Origin: Streptococcus sanguinis
GTDB taxonomy: Bacteria > Bacillota > Bacilli > Lactobacillales > Streptococcaceae
Length of the DNA: 64,000 nucleotides
Direction of reading: 5' to 3'
NCBI GenBank assembly: GCA_013378335.1
Contig: CP040556.1
Coordinates: forward strand, 62,001-126,000
Numbering within the stretch: the stretch's first letter is position 1; every line of letters begins with the position of its first letter. The notes beneath the pieces are model-generated. The model did no database searches. It was not told the DNA's origin and saw nothing but the letters and a program-made list of their open reading frames with translations. The position numbers and the translations under genes were made by a program. Of the stretch, positions 1 to 8,311 are shown in pieces.

Positions 1-1
1 C

Positions 2-232
2 TCAAACATTCAAACTTTGGGTGGGGCTGTATCTAGTATTGTTGGAACTCTTCCAAAAGATGCTGCGATCACATTTGCCAACAACTTCAAAGGCTTGTCT
101 ATGATTGGTGTAGCTATCTTTGGTATCTTCCTTGCAGTACAGCATTTCAAATACAGCCAAAGAACAGTAGTTGCTGCTCCAGCTGCTAGCACAAAATCAG
201 AAAGTGAGGAAATTGAAGATGACGAACTCTAA
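2..232 (+). CDS. PTS mannose-family IIC component (C-terminal part only)
   Basis: Only the last 76 codons are in the window; the gene begins upstream. The reading frame is open from base 2, runs through a hydrophobic helix and ends in a short acidic tail (EEIEDDEL). The assignment rests on position: it overlaps the IID gene by 14 bases and is followed by IIA, the usual IIB-IIC-IID-IIA order of mannose/N-acetylgalactosamine-type PTS operons. IIC would be the membrane subunit that forms the sugar translocation path together with IID. An N-acetylgalactosamine or galactosamine substrate is inferred from agaS downstream, not from this fragment. Confidence 0.8.
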   Translation, partial: SNIQTLGGAVSSIVGTLPKDAAITFANNFKGLSMIGVAIFGIFLAVQHFKYSQRTVVAAPAASTKSESEEIEDDEL

Positions 233-1043
233 TTATAAATTAACAAAAGAAGATTTTAAACAAATCAATAAACGCAGCTTGTTCACTTTCCAATTAGGCT
301 GGAACTACGAGCGGATGCAAGGTTCAGGTTATCTCTACATGCTCTTGCCTCAGCTGCGTAAAATGTATGGTGATGGCACTCCAGAATTGCAAGAAATGAT
401 GAAATTGCATACGCAATTCTTCAATACTTCACCTTTCTTCCATACTATTATTGCAGGTTTTGACCTAGCTATGGAAGAAAAAGACGGGGTTAAATCAAAA
501 GATGCGGTCAATGGTATCAAGACAGGTCTTATGGGACCATTTGCTCCTCTTGGAGACTCTATCTTTGGCTCTCTTGTGCCAGCTATCATGGGATCTATCG
601 CTGCTACCATGGCTATTGCAGGCCAGCCTTGGGGAATTTTCCTTTGGATTGCTGTAGCAGTTGCTTATGACATTTTCCGTTGGAAACAGTTAGAATTTGC
701 CTACAAAGAAGGGGTCAATCTCATTACCAACATGCAAAGTACTTTGACAGCTCTTGTTGAAGCGGCTTCTGTACTGGGGATCTTCATGGTGGGTGGTTTG
801 ATTGCTACTATGATCAACTTTGAAGTATCATGGGTGTTGAAGATTGGTGAAAAAGCTATTGATTTCCAAGATATGCTCAACCTTATCTTCCCACGTTTGA
901 TTCCAGCAGTCTTTACAGGCTTTATCTTCTGGCTCTTGGGCAAGAAAGGAATGAACTCTACTAAGGCTATCTTCATTATCATTATCATGGCAGTGAGCTT
1001 CTCTGCTATCGGCTACTTCCTGCTGGGACAAGTACCAGAGTAA
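219..1043 (+). CDS. PTS mannose-family IID component, probably for amino-galactose
   Basis: A 274-residue protein of the ManZ/AgaD IID family, the second membrane subunit of mannose-type PTS permeases. The family N-terminus is recognisable (LTKEDFKQINKRSLF, then FQLGWNYERMQGSGY), with several hydrophobic helices in the C-terminal half. The frame could be extended back to base 171, but the ATG at 219 has a GAGG ribosome binding site ten bases upstream and matches the family start. It overlaps the end of IIC by 14 bases, which suggests translational coupling. IIA follows after 11 bases. Sugar specificity is inferred from the neighbouring agaS and lacD. Confidence 0.9.
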   Translation: MTNSNYKLTKEDFKQINKRSLFTFQLGWNYERMQGSGYLYMLLPQLRKMYGDGTPELQEMMKLHTQFFNTSPFFHTIIAGFDLAMEEKDGVKSKDAVNGIKTGLMGPFAPLGDSIFGSLVPAIMGSIAATMAIAGQPWGIFLWIAVAVAYDIFRWKQLEFAYKEGVNLITNMQSTLTALVEAASVLGIFMVGGLIATMINFEVSWVLKIGEKAIDFQDMLNLIFPRLIPAVFTGFIFWLLGKKGMNSTKAIFIIIIMAVSFSAIGYFLLGQVPE

Positions 1044-1054
1044 TGGAGTGATTT

Positions 1055-1459
1055 ATGGGTAAGAAATTAGTTTTAGTCAGCCATGGTCGCTTTTGTGAAG
1101 AACTGAAAACAACTACGGAAATGATTATGGGGCCTCAGGAAGACATCCATGCAGTAGCCCTGCTTCCGGAGGAAGGTCCAGAAGACTTCGCAGCTAAATT
1201 CTTAGAAACGGTCAAAGATTTTGAGGATTACTTGGTTTTTGCGGATCTCTTGGGGGGCACTCCTTGTAATGTAGTCAGCCGCTTCATTATGGAAGGACAG
1301 GATATCGAGCTTTATGCGGGGGTCAATCTGCCCATGGTCATTGAGTTTATCAATGCATCTTTGACAGGAGCAGAAGTCAGCTATCCATCCAAGGCAGCAG
1401 AGAATATTGTTAAGGTCAATGATGTTCTAGCTGGCCTAATGGATGATGAAGATGAATAA
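1055..1459 (+). CDS. PTS mannose-family IIA component
   Basis: A 134-residue cytoplasmic EIIA of the mannose (PTS-EIIA type 4) family. It receives phosphate from HPr and passes it to IIB. The N-terminal motif LVSHGRF contains the expected phosphorylated histidine, His10. The segment FADLLGGTPCNV is the other family signature. Length is normal for a stand-alone IIA, so it is not fused to IIB as in E. coli ManX. It sits 11 bases after IID, with ATTTATGG preceded by GGAGTG as the start region. It ends the PTS part of the operon. A long hairpin separates it from agaS. Confidence 0.92.
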   Translation: MGKKLVLVSHGRFCEELKTTTEMIMGPQEDIHAVALLPEEGPEDFAAKFLETVKDFEDYLVFADLLGGTPCNVVSRFIMEGQDIELYAGVNLPMVIEFINASLTGAEVSYPSKAAENIVKVNDVLAGLMDDEDE

Positions 1460-1481
1460 AAGCTTGAACAATCACTTCTAG

Positions 1482-1661
1482 TTGGGTGAAGTCCTTGCGC
1501 TGTCAGCAGATGGGAGACTGCTGATAGGTAAGGCCAAGCCACAGTGGATGATTCAAGCATATTGGTCTAAGAGGAATTTGGGAGATGCCTCTTGGGCTAG
1601 GGAAATGGATGGTTCAGCATTGCTAAATGCAGTCGCTGTCTGGTTTGAAAAAGCTTGTTAA
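1482..1661 (+). other. Possible 59-residue ORF or gene remnant
   Basis: The gap between IIA and agaS holds a frame that is open for 60 codons from a TTG at 1482 to TAA at 1659. The deduced peptide looks protein-like: it has several Trp residues and the segment RNLGDASWAREMDG. There is no good ribosome binding site or ATG. I do not recognise it. It may be the decayed end of an older gene, or chance. Treat it as unproven. Confidence 0.2.
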
Positions 1662-1689
1662 AAGTATATTTCAAGTCTAGCCATCGTTG

Positions 1690-1757
1690 CGGGGGTGGGA
1701 CAGCGAGCCGAAAATCTTTGATTTTCTGGGTTCTGTCTCGCTCCCCCTTTTTTCAAA
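1690..1757 (+). terminator. Long compound hairpin with T run between IIA and agaS
   Basis: An outer stem pairs a GGGGG run near 1691 with CCCCC near 1743. GACAG pairs with CTGTC inside it, and a small inner hairpin AAAATC-TTT-GATTTT lies at the tip. A run of six T follows. Terminator-like hairpins containing GTGGGACAG are common in streptococcal genomes. Only about a dozen bases separate the T run from agaS, too few for a promoter, so agaS needs read-through and the hairpin may act as an attenuator. Confidence 0.65.
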
Positions 1758-1781
1758 TGATGGAAAGGAATGAGAAAGAGA

Positions 1782-2948
1782 ATGTTAGATTATTCACAGG
1801 AAGAATTGCAGCGTCTGGGGGCTGACATCACAACGAGAGAAATCTATCAGCAGCCTGAGGTTTGGCAGGAAGCCTTTGACAGTTACAAGGCTCAGGCCGC
1901 AGACATCGCTGCTTTTCTGAAAAAAATCGAGGACAAACATGACTACATCAAGGTCATTTTTGCCGGAGCCGGCTCATCAGCCTATGTCGGAGATACTTTG
2001 ACGCCTTATTTCAGGCAGATTTATGATGAGCGCAAATGGAATTTTAACGCTATTGCGACGACAGATATCGTGGCCAACCCCTTGGTACATCTGAAGAGAG
2101 AAGTACCGACAGTGCTGGTTTCCTTTGCCCGCAGCGGCAATTCACCAGAAAGTGTAGCGACTGTGGACTTGGCTAAGCAGCTGGTGGATGACTTGTACCA
2201 GATTACCATTACTTGTGCTGCCCAAGGCAAGCTGGCCCAGCAGGCCCAAGGTGATGAAAAGAATCTTTTGCTCCTGCAGCCGGAAGCTTCTAATGATGCT
2301 GGCTTTGCCATGACCTCTAGCTTCAGCTCCATGATGCTGACAGCCCTTTTGGTCTTTGACCGGGCTGATCTAACTCAGAAAGAAGCCAAGGTTGCGGCTC
2401 TGCTTCAGCTCAGTCAGGATGTTTTAGAACGCGTTGCAGATGTGCAGCAGCTGGTTGATTTGGATTTCAGTCGGGTCATTTATCTGGGGGCAGGGCCTTT
2501 CTTTGGTCTGGCGCATGAAGCCCAGCTTAAGATTTTAGAGCTGACAGCCGGTCAGATTGCGACTATGTACGAAAGCCCAGTCGGCTTCCGACATGGACCA
2601 AAGTCCCTAATCAACGAAGACACAATTGTTCTGGTCTTTGGCTCGACAGATGCTTATACCAAGTCTTACGATTTAGACTTGGTGCGGGAAGTGGCTGGTG
2701 ACGGGATTGTCCTCAGACTGGTCTTGCTGACTGACCGGGAGGAGCAGTTGGAAGGAGTCGAGCAAGTAGTGCTAAGTACCCAAGAGCCTCTGGGAGATAG
2801 CTATCGCATCTTCCCTTACATCGTTTACGCTCAGCTATTTGCCCTCTTGTCCTCGCTCAAGGTCAAGAACCGTCCTGACACACCGTCTCCGACAGGAACA
2901 GTCAATCGCGTAGTACAGGGAGTTATTATTCACCCTCTTGGGCAGTAA
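1782..2948 (+). CDS. agaS: AgaS-type sugar isomerase/deaminase (SIS domain)
   Basis: A 388-residue protein with two SIS domains, as in AgaS and the isomerase half of GlmS. The expected reaction is conversion of galactosamine-6-phosphate to tagatose-6-phosphate with release of ammonia. Visible motifs are the phosphosugar-binding stretches [12 protein letters not shown] and [10 protein letters not shown] in the first SIS domain, and [14 protein letters not shown] in the second. The ATG at 1782 has GAAAGAG just upstream and gives the family-like N-terminus; an ATG 12 bases earlier directly abuts a GGAAAGGA. lacD follows after 14 bases, which fits a tagatose pathway. The missing kinase (LacC type) is not in this window. 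Confidence 0.9.
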   Translation: MLDYSQEELQRLGADITTREIYQQPEVWQEAFDSYKAQAADIAAFLKKIEDKHDYIKVIFAGAGSSAYVGDTLTPYFRQIYDERKWNFNAIATTDIVANPLVHLKREVPTVLVSFARSGNSPESVATVDLAKQLVDDLYQITITCAAQGKLAQQAQGDEKNLLLLQPEASNDAGFAMTSSFSSMMLTALLVFDRADLTQKEAKVAALLQLSQDVLERVADVQQLVDLDFSRVIYLGAGPFFGLAHEAQLKILELTAGQIATMYESPVGFRHGPKSLINEDTIVLVFGSTDAYTKSYDLDLVREVAGDGIVLRLVLLTDREEQLEGVEQVVLSTQEPLGDSYRIFPYIVYAQLFALLSSLKVKNRPDTPSPTGTVNRVVQGVIIHPLGQ

Positions 2949-2962
2949 GAAAAGGAAAAGTT

Positions 2963-4000
2963 ATGCAGAAATTACAAATCAGCCACAAAAAAGTGAATCA
3001 TTTGAAAAAACTATCAGACGAGCAGGGGATTATCGGGGCTTTGGCTATTGACCAGCGTGGATCACTCAAGAAAATGCTGGCCAGCGGAGAAGATGTGCCA
3101 TCTGGTGATCAAGCTCTGGTTCAGTTTAAAGAATTAATCTCTAGTCAGCTGACGCCCTATGCCAGCTCCATCCTGTTGGATCCGGAGTTCGGTCTGCCGG
3201 CAGCCGAGCTGCGGGATGCTTCCTGCGGGCTGATAGTAGCCTATGAAAAGACTGGCTATGATGCGACTGCCGAGGGCCGCCTGCCGGACTTGCTGCCAAA
3301 CTGGTCAGCTAGCCGTATCCGAGACATGGGCGCAGATGCCGTCAAGGTCTTGATTTACTATGATGTGGACGACAAGCCAGAAATCAACGACATCAAGCAG
3401 GCCTGGGTTGAGCGCGTGGGCAGTGAATGCTTAGCTGAGGACATTCCCTATTTTCTGGAGATTCTGACCTATGATGCTAAGAGTGACAGTGTCTTGGACG
3501 ATAACTATGCCAAGCTTAAGCCGCATAAGGTCAACGAGGCAGTCAAGCTCTTTTCAGATCCCCGTTACCATGTAGATGTCTTAAAAGTTGAAGTGCCGGT
3601 CAATATGAACTTTGTCGAGGGCTTCACCAAAGAAGGAGTTGAGCCAGTCTACAGCGTGACAGAAGCCCGAGCTTTCTTTAAAGAACAGTCAGATGCGACG
3701 CACTTACCCTTCATCTTCCTCAGCGCTGGTGTCAGTGCCGAGCTTTTCCAAGAAACGCTGCGGCTAGCCCATGAAGCGGGCTCACGGTTTAACGGTGTTC
3801 TGTGCGGACGGGCTACCTGGAAGGATGCAGTTTCTGTCTTTGCCCAAGAGGGAGCTGCAGTAGCTCGAGCGTGGCTGGACGAGACAGGCCGTCAGAATAT
3901 CGAGGATCTTAATCAAGTCTTGCGCCAAACAGCAGTGTCTTGGCTGGACAAGCTTGACCTGCCTTTTGAAGACAGGTCTTGGCAAGTTCGTGATTTTTAA
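2963..4000 (+). CDS. lacD: Tagatose 1,6-bisphosphate aldolase
   Basis: A 345-residue class I (Schiff-base) aldolase of the LacD family. It cleaves tagatose-1,6-bisphosphate to dihydroxyacetone phosphate and glyceraldehyde-3-phosphate. The N-terminal signature [15 protein letters not shown] is typical. The likely Schiff-base lysine is Lys208 in the motif VLKVEVP. Length is about the family norm. The start has AGAAAAGGAAAAG as ribosome binding site. Placed between agaS and galM, it supplies the last step of galactosamine/galactose breakdown through tagatose-6-phosphate. This copy outside a lac operon is probably one of two lacD paralogues in the genome; that is an inference. Confidence 0.93.
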   Translation: MQKLQISHKKVNHLKKLSDEQGIIGALAIDQRGSLKKMLASGEDVPSGDQALVQFKELISSQLTPYASSILLDPEFGLPAAELRDASCGLIVAYEKTGYDATAEGRLPDLLPNWSASRIRDMGADAVKVLIYYDVDDKPEINDIKQAWVERVGSECLAEDIPYFLEILTYDAKSDSVLDDNYAKLKPHKVNEAVKLFSDPRYHVDVLKVEVPVNMNFVEGFTKEGVEPVYSVTEARAFFKEQSDATHLPFIFLSAGVSAELFQETLRLAHEAGSRFNGVLCGRATWKDAVSVFAQEGAAVARAWLDETGRQNIEDLNQVLRQTAVSWLDKLDLPFEDRSWQVRDF

Positions 4001-4024
4001 CAGGATAGATAAAAGAGGTTTTGT

Positions 4025-5071
4025 ATGAAATCTTACCAAGAATCCATTTTTGGCAGGCTGGGAAGTCAGGAGATTCTGGCTTATACCTTTGAAAACGATC
4101 AAGGCTATCGTCTGACAGTCATGAACTACGGAGCAACTGTCGTCCAGTATGTTACTCCTGATAAGGATAATCACTTTGACAATATCGTCGTCGGGTTTGA
4201 TCGGTTTGAGGATTATATTGGAAACAGCCCTAAGCATGGAGCCAGTATTGGTCCGGTGGCTGGGCGTATTGCTAGAGCGGCTTTTGAGCTGAATGGTCAG
4301 ACCTTTCAGCTAGAGGCCAATAATGGCCTAAACTGCAATCATAGTGGATCAAGCGGCTGGGATAGTGCGGTTTTTGAAGTAGAGGAAGTCAGCAATGACG
4401 GGCTCACCTTTTATACAGAGCGGACTGACAGAACTGGCGGCTTTCCTGGTAATCTGAAAATCTGGGTTTCCTATACCCTGACAGAGAAGGGCGAGCTAGA
4501 AATATCCTATCAGGTCCAGACAGATCAGGATACCTTGGTCAATCCTACTAACCACAGCTATTTCAACCTGTCTGGTCGTTTCAATCAGCCCATTGATGAC
4601 CATATCCTTCAGCTCAATACTGATGGTGTCTATCCTATCGCAGCTGACGGTCTTCCCGAAAAAAAGGCTGATGCAGAGCGTGACTTTGTCAAGAAGCTGA
4701 CCAAGGGCGCTGCCCTTAAGGAAATTTTCGATGCGACCGATGAGCAAATTCGGCTGGTATCTGGTTTGGATCATCCTTTTGTGCTAAGCCCAAGCCGAGA
4801 CCAGGCAGGGACGCTCTATCATCCAGTATCTGGCCGCCGCCTGACCATTCAGACTCAGGCGCCCTGCCTAGTGATTTATTCAGCGAATTGCGTAGATGAT
4901 TCGGTTCAATTTGATGGCCAGCCTATGATTCAGCATAATGGCTTGGCTCTGGAAGCTCAGGCCCTGCCGGATGCCATTCACAGTAGCCAGCAGTCAGATG
5001 TCATTCTCAAGGCCGGTCAGATTTTCACTAGCAGGACAGTGTACTACGCTGATGTAAAAGCAACTTTATAA
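4025..5071 (+). CDS. galM: Aldose 1-epimerase (mutarotase)
   Basis: A 348-residue galactose mutarotase, which interconverts alpha and beta anomers of galactose or a related hexose in the cytoplasm. Family motifs are visible: PVAGRIARA near residue 80, NPTNHSYFNL with the catalytic His around residue 178, and GLDHPF near 250. The ATG follows AAAGAGG with good spacing, 24 bases after lacD, so it is the last gene of the agaS-lacD-galM group. An intrinsic terminator follows at 5094. Confidence 0.93.
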   Translation: MKSYQESIFGRLGSQEILAYTFENDQGYRLTVMNYGATVVQYVTPDKDNHFDNIVVGFDRFEDYIGNSPKHGASIGPVAGRIARAAFELNGQTFQLEANNGLNCNHSGSSGWDSAVFEVEEVSNDGLTFYTERTDRTGGFPGNLKIWVSYTLTEKGELEISYQVQTDQDTLVNPTNHSYFNLSGRFNQPIDDHILQLNTDGVYPIAADGLPEKKADAERDFVKKLTKGAALKEIFDATDEQIRLVSGLDHPFVLSPSRDQAGTLYHPVSGRRLTIQTQAPCLVIYSANCVDDSVQFDGQPMIQHNGLALEAQALPDAIHSSQQSDVILKAGQIFTSRTVYYADVKATL

Positions 5072-5093
5072 AGAAACAATCGCGAAAGAGCAC

Positions 5094-5127
5094 AGAAAAC
5101 GGCAGTACCTCCTTCTGTCGTTTTTCT
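5094..5127 (+). terminator. Terminator after galM
   Basis: AGAAAACGGCAG pairs with CTGTCGTTTTTCT across a nine-base loop, with one G-U pair. The T-rich descending arm supplies the U tract. It closes the amino-galactose operon. Confidence 0.8.
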
Positions 5128-5227
5128 TTGTACAGATTTCAGCGACTATGTTTTCAGTAGCTAATCTTGAGCAAGGAAAACGCCTCCACAATCAAAAACA
5201 AAATCTTTTTTGCTAACTGAATTTTAC

Positions 5228-5260
5228 TTTAAGTTTTTCTTAAGCTAAGGCTGCTATACT
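5228..5260 (+). promoter_or_regulatory. CiaR box and promoter of first small RNA
   Basis: TTTAAG, five bases, then CTTAAG (5228-5244), followed by TATACT at 5255-5260. The CiaR consensus is TTTAAG-N5-TTTAAG placed about ten bases before the -10 box, and this matches with one base changed in the second half. CiaRH is the known activator of this small RNA family in streptococci. Confidence 0.8.
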
Positions 5261-5266
5261 TATTTT

Positions 5267-5358
5267 TATCAAATGAAGCCCCCTAACTTTGTTTGATAAT
5301 CCTAAACTTTTTCATAATAATCTCCCATAAAGGCCACCCAATTCGGTGGTCTTTTTTT
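5267..5358 (+). ncRNA. Cia-dependent small RNA (csRNA), first of tandem pair
   Basis: Predicted transcript of about 92 bases from just after the TATACT box to the T run of a terminator (GGCCACC paired with GGTGGTC, then seven T). The inner part carries single-stranded CU-rich stretches, CCCCCTAAC and AATCTCCC, which can pair with Shine-Dalgarno/start regions. That is the described mode of action of csRNAs. Its 3' half is almost identical to the second copy at 5476. No protein is encoded. The start is estimated from the -10 position. Confidence 0.82.
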
Positions 5359-5436
5359 GCTCAAATTTTAGAATAAGACAGGAAGTTTATCGGATTGTAA
5401 CTCAAATGTTAAATTTTAAAGGATACGTTATACAAA

Positions 5437-5469
5437 GTTAAGGTTTCTTTAAGTTAGGGGCAGTATACT
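5437..5469 (+). promoter_or_regulatory. CiaR box and promoter of second small RNA
   Basis: GTTAAG-N5-TTTAAG at 5437-5453, with TATACT at 5464-5469. The architecture is the same as the box at 5228, but here the first half-site carries the mismatch. Confidence 0.8.
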
Positions 5470-5475
5470 ATGAAT

Positions 5476-5570
5476 ATCAAATGAAGACCTCCTAACTTTA
5501 TTTGATAGAAATCCTAAACTTTTTCATAATAATCTCCCATAAAGGCCACCCAATCCGGTGGTCTTTTTTT
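5476..5570 (+). ncRNA. Cia-dependent small RNA (csRNA), second of tandem pair
   Basis: Predicted transcript of about 95 bases ending at a terminator (GGCCACC/GGTGGTC followed by seven T, 5544-5570). It has CCTCCTAAC and AATCTCCC as likely anti-Shine-Dalgarno segments. The last 60 bases differ from the first copy by only a few positions, so the two RNAs arose by duplication and probably share targets. It lies directly upstream of the ruvB promoter. Confidence 0.82.
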
Positions 5571-5591
5571 GTGTTCAGACGTGGATTAGAT

Positions 5592-5622
5592 TTGCTTCCT
5601 CTGCTTTATTTTCTGCTATAAT
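5592..5622 (+). promoter_or_regulatory. ruvB promoter, placed to give a leaderless mRNA
   Basis: An extended -10 box (TGCTATAAT, hexamer 5617-5622) with a weak -35 TTGCTT at 5592 (19-base spacer). The ruvB ATG is at 5629, only seven bases after the -10 box, where transcription would normally begin. Confidence 0.65.
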
Positions 5623-5628
5623 AGTTCT

Positions 5629-6627
5629 ATGAGTAGAATTTTAGATAATGAGTTAATGGGTGATGAGGAACTGGTAGAGCGCACCTTGCGCCCCCAGTAT
5701 TTACAGGAGTATATTGGTCAGGATAAGGTCAAGGATCAGCTGAAGATTTTTATTGAAGCTGCTAAGCTAAGGGATGAGGCGCTGGATCACACTCTGCTTT
5801 TTGGTCCTCCAGGTCTGGGGAAGACGACCATGGCCTTTGTCATTGCCAATGAACTAGGCGTTAATCTCAAGCAGACTTCAGGTCCGGTGATTGAGAAATC
5901 TGGTGATTTGGTTGCAATCTTAAATGACCTTGAACCGGGTGATGTCCTCTTTATAGATGAGATTCACCGCTTGCCAATGGCAGTAGAGGAAGTGCTGTAC
6001 AGCGCTATGGAAGACTTTTACATTGACATTATGATTGGCTCAGGCGAGGCCAGTCGCAGTGTCCATCTGGATTTGCCACCTTTCACTCTGATTGGGGCGA
6101 CCACTCGGGCAGGTATGCTGTCCAATCCTCTGCGGGCTCGCTTTGGGATTACTGGTCACATGGAGTATTATGAAGCGGACGACCTGGCGGAAATCGTTGA
6201 GCGGACGGCAGAGATTTTTGAGATGGATATTACTCACGAGGCTGCGAAGGAGCTGGCTCTGCGTAGCCGAGGTACACCGCGGATTGCCAACCGTTTGCTC
6301 AAGCGGGTCCGGGACTATGCGCAGATTATGGGCAATGGCCTGATTGATGATAAAATAACCGACCAGGCTCTCTCCATGCTGGATGTGGATCAGGAAGGGC
6401 TGGACTATGTGGACCAGAAGATTTTGAAGACCATGATTGAGGTCTACGGTGGCGGTCCGGTGGGGCTGGGAACCCTCTCGGTCAATATTGCTGAGGAGCG
6501 TGAAACAGTGGAGGACATGTATGAGCCTTACCTGATTCAGAAAGGGTTTGTCATGCGAACTCGGACTGGGCGCGTGGCTACCCGTAAAGCCTATGAGCAT
6601 CTAGGATATGAGTATATGAAGGAATGA
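5629..6627 (+). CDS. ruvB: Holliday junction branch migration helicase RuvB
   Basis: A 332-residue AAA+ motor that drives branch migration of Holliday junctions with RuvA. Walker A is GPPGLGKTT near residue 63, Walker B is FIDEIHR near 107, and sensor 1 lies in [11 protein letters not shown]. The C-terminal winged helix includes [10 protein letters not shown] and ends EHLGYEY. Length is normal. The start is fixed by the conserved N-terminus (MSRILDNE). It has no ribosome binding site, because the promoter -10 lies immediately upstream. Its stop codon overlaps the next start by four bases. Confidence 0.97.
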   Translation: MSRILDNELMGDEELVERTLRPQYLQEYIGQDKVKDQLKIFIEAAKLRDEALDHTLLFGPPGLGKTTMAFVIANELGVNLKQTSGPVIEKSGDLVAILNDLEPGDVLFIDEIHRLPMAVEEVLYSAMEDFYIDIMIGSGEASRSVHLDLPPFTLIGATTRAGMLSNPLRARFGITGHMEYYEADDLAEIVERTAEIFEMDITHEAAKELALRSRGTPRIANRLLKRVRDYAQIMGNGLIDDKITDQALSMLDVDQEGLDYVDQKILKTMIEVYGGGPVGLGTLSVNIAEERETVEDMYEPYLIQKGFVMRTRTGRVATRKAYEHLGYEYMKE

Positions 6628-7193
6628 TGACAGAAAAGGAGATTTTAGACCGACTAGGTCAAGCTCCAGACATCCGAGCGATTTTGGAAATTATTCGCAG
6701 TCTGGAGCTCAAGGATTCTTGGTTAGCGGCTGGATGTGTGAGGAATTTTATCTGGAATATGCTGTCAGAGCGATCAGGTTTTGATTCTGACACGGATGTA
6801 GATGTCATTTTTTTTGATCCGAGTTATGCTGAGACGGAGACGGTAGAGCTGGAAGCCAAGCTCAAGGCAGACTGGCCACAGTATCGATGGGAGCTGAGAA
6901 ATCAAGCCTATATGCACCGCTATAGTCCTGGAACGGCGCCTTATAAAAATGCTTGCGAAGCCATGAGTAAGTATCCTGAGCGCTGCACGGCTATCGGCCT
7001 GCGCTTACTGGAAAATGACAAACTGGAACTTTTTGCTCCCTATGGTTTGGAGGATATCTTAAACTTTCAGGTCAGACCGACTCCTCATTTTCTTGAAAAT
7101 AAGGAGCGCCAGCTTGTCTATGCTGAACGTTTGGCTAAGAAGAATTGGCAGAAACGCTGGCCGCAGCTGGAATACCACTATCCTGATAAATAG
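6624..7193 (+). CDS. Nucleotidyltransferase-family protein (NTP_transf_6/DUF925 type)
   Basis: A 189-residue cytoplasmic protein. The N-terminal part has [13 protein letters not shown], then [12 protein letters not shown], which is the acidic metal-binding pattern of the nucleotidyltransferase fold. It is followed by RNQAYMHRY, a conserved block of the DUF925 family. The substrate is unknown. The ATG overlaps the ruvB stop (ATGA), so translation is probably coupled, although a second ATG directly follows. The gene is followed by a CiaR box and small RNA gene rather than an ordinary terminator. Confidence 0.8.
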   Translation: MMTEKEILDRLGQAPDIRAILEIIRSLELKDSWLAAGCVRNFIWNMLSERSGFDSDTDVDVIFFDPSYAETETVELEAKLKADWPQYRWELRNQAYMHRYSPGTAPYKNACEAMSKYPERCTAIGLRLLENDKLELFAPYGLEDILNFQVRPTPHFLENKERQLVYAERLAKKNWQKRWPQLEYHYPDK

Positions 7194-7214
7194 GTATAAG
7201 CTAAGAGTAAAATT

Positions 7215-7257
7215 TTTAAGTTATTTTAAGGAAGTTTTAAGGAATGGATATTATACT
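7215..7257 (+). promoter_or_regulatory. CiaR box with three TTTAAG motifs and promoter
   Basis: TTTAAG at 7215, 7225 and 7236. The last two are separated by exactly five bases (GAAGT) and match the CiaR consensus perfectly. The first pair is separated by four. TATACT follows at 7252-7257. The extra half-site could strengthen or alter CiaR binding. Confidence 0.8.
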
Positions 7258-7263
7258 ATAACT

Positions 7264-7351
7264 AAGTTAAGAAATTAACTTAACTCCTAAAACTTTTTTC
7301 TTTTTAAAAAATAATCTCCCTACAAAAAGCCACCAAATAGGTGGTTTTTTT
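7264..7351 (+). ncRNA. Cia-dependent small RNA (csRNA), third copy
   Basis: Predicted transcript of about 88 bases ending at a terminator (AAAAAGCCACC paired with GGTGGTTTTTTT). It has a TTAAGAAATTAACTTAA hairpin at its 5' end and CTCCTAA and AATCTCCC as likely target-pairing segments. The body diverges from the two copies before ruvB, so it may have its own targets. The class is clear from the CiaR box, TATACT and the CU-rich core. Confidence 0.8.
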
Positions 7352-7444
7352 GCTATTTATAGACATGAGAGGGGCAGGGCTTGTCAGTTTTCAACGAGAA
7401 TCAGGAAACTGTAAACGATTCAGGGCTAGTTTTTGCCATTATTT

Positions 7445-7453
7445 TGTTATAAT
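7445..7453 (+). promoter_or_regulatory. Extended -10 promoter of the phosphatase gene
   Basis: TGTTATAAT (TGn plus TATAAT, hexamer 7448-7453), 18 bases before the ATG at 7471, with GAGG between them. No good -35 box is visible. Confidence 0.55.
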
Positions 7454-7470
7454 AGATAGTGAGGTATTGT

Positions 7471-7893
7471 ATGAAGAAAATTGTATTTGTATGTTTGGGC
7501 AATATCTGCCGCAGTCCGATGGCAGAATTTGTCATGAAGAGTTTAACAGACCAACTGAAAATCGAGAGCCGGGCAACCTCAAGCTGGGAGCACGGCAATC
7601 CCATTCATCGGGGAACACAGGCTATTTTTAAGAAATATGCCATTTCTTATGATAGGAACAAGACTTCTCAGCAGATTTCGGCAGCGGATTTTGCGGATTT
7701 TGACTACATCATCGGTATGGATGAAAGCAATGTCCGAGATTTGAAGCGGATGGCGCCTGAGGATTTTCAGCATAAAATTTATCAGTTTGAAGAAGAAAGT
7801 GTGCCAGATCCTTGGTACACAGGAGATTTTGACCAAACCTATGATTTGGTCTTGGCTGGCTGCAAGAAGTGGCTAGAGCGTTTGGATGGATAG
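7471..7893 (+). CDS. Low-molecular-weight protein tyrosine phosphatase
   Basis: A 140-residue cytoplasmic phosphatase. The P-loop CX5R is at the N-terminus (CLGNICRS, nucleophile Cys8, Arg14), and the general-acid aspartate lies in VPDPWYTG. The frame is open from 7459, but the ATG at 7471 has GAGG at the right distance and places the P-loop where the family has it. In streptococci such enzymes dephosphorylate tyrosine-phosphorylated proteins; the target here is unknown. It begins a tight group with the MORN and acyltransferase genes, the same order I recall from S. pyogenes. Confidence 0.93.
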   Translation: MKKIVFVCLGNICRSPMAEFVMKSLTDQLKIESRATSSWEHGNPIHRGTQAIFKKYAISYDRNKTSQQISAADFADFDYIIGMDESNVRDLKRMAPEDFQHKIYQFEEESVPDPWYTGDFDQTYDLVLAGCKKWLERLDG

Positions 7894-7897
7894 GAAT

Positions 7898-8311
7898 ATG
7901 GATAAAGTAAAAGAATTTTACGATAAATACAAGGTCTATCTGACCCGGCAGAATTTAGAACTCTTGGCTGTAACGGTCATTGTACTGTCAGCTATTCTGG
8001 TCTTTACTTCGGGGATTCCTGGTAAGGGCGTTTTAACGCTGGATCAGGGCAAGATCAAGTATGACGGGACCTTGGTTCGCGGGAAGATGAACGGTCAGGG
8101 GACTATGACTTTTCAAAATGGGGACAGTTATAGCGGTCAATTTCGCAATGGCATCTTTGACGGCAAAGGGACCTTTACCTCGCAGGCTGGCTGGAAATAT
8201 GAAGGGGACTTCAGCAAGGGTCAGGCTGATGGACAAGGGAAGCTAACGACAGAAGGCAATGTCGTTTATGAAGGAACGTTTAAACAAGGAATTTATCAAA
8301 ATGCGCATTAA
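7898..8311 (+). CDS. MORN-repeat membrane-anchored protein
   Basis: A 137-residue protein with one hydrophobic segment near residues 24-44 (LLAVTVIVLSAILVF). It is followed by about four MORN repeats of the pattern Y-G-x-x-x-x-G-x-x-x-G-x-G-x-x-x-x-x-x-G (for example MNGQGTMTFQNGDSYSGQF). The repeats would lie outside the membrane if the helix is a signal anchor. An in-frame ATG at 7886 overlaps the phosphatase gene, but 7898 is better spaced from GGATAGGA. The 3' end overlaps the acyltransferase start by 11 bases. MORN repeats often bind lipids or organise membranes; the role here is not known. Confidence 0.82.
   Translation: MDKVKEFYDKYKVYLTRQNLELLAVTVIVLSAILVFTSGIPGKGVLTLDQGKIKYDGTLVRGKMNGQGTMTFQNGDSYSGQFRNGIFDGKGTFTSQAGWKYEGDFSKGQADGQGKLTTEGNVVYEGTFKQGIYQNAH

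Noticed and set aside
5228..7351. Repeated short sequences that could suggest a CRISPR array
   Set aside because: The repeats are complete small RNA genes with promoters and terminators, unevenly spaced and separated by genes. There are no spacers of constant length.
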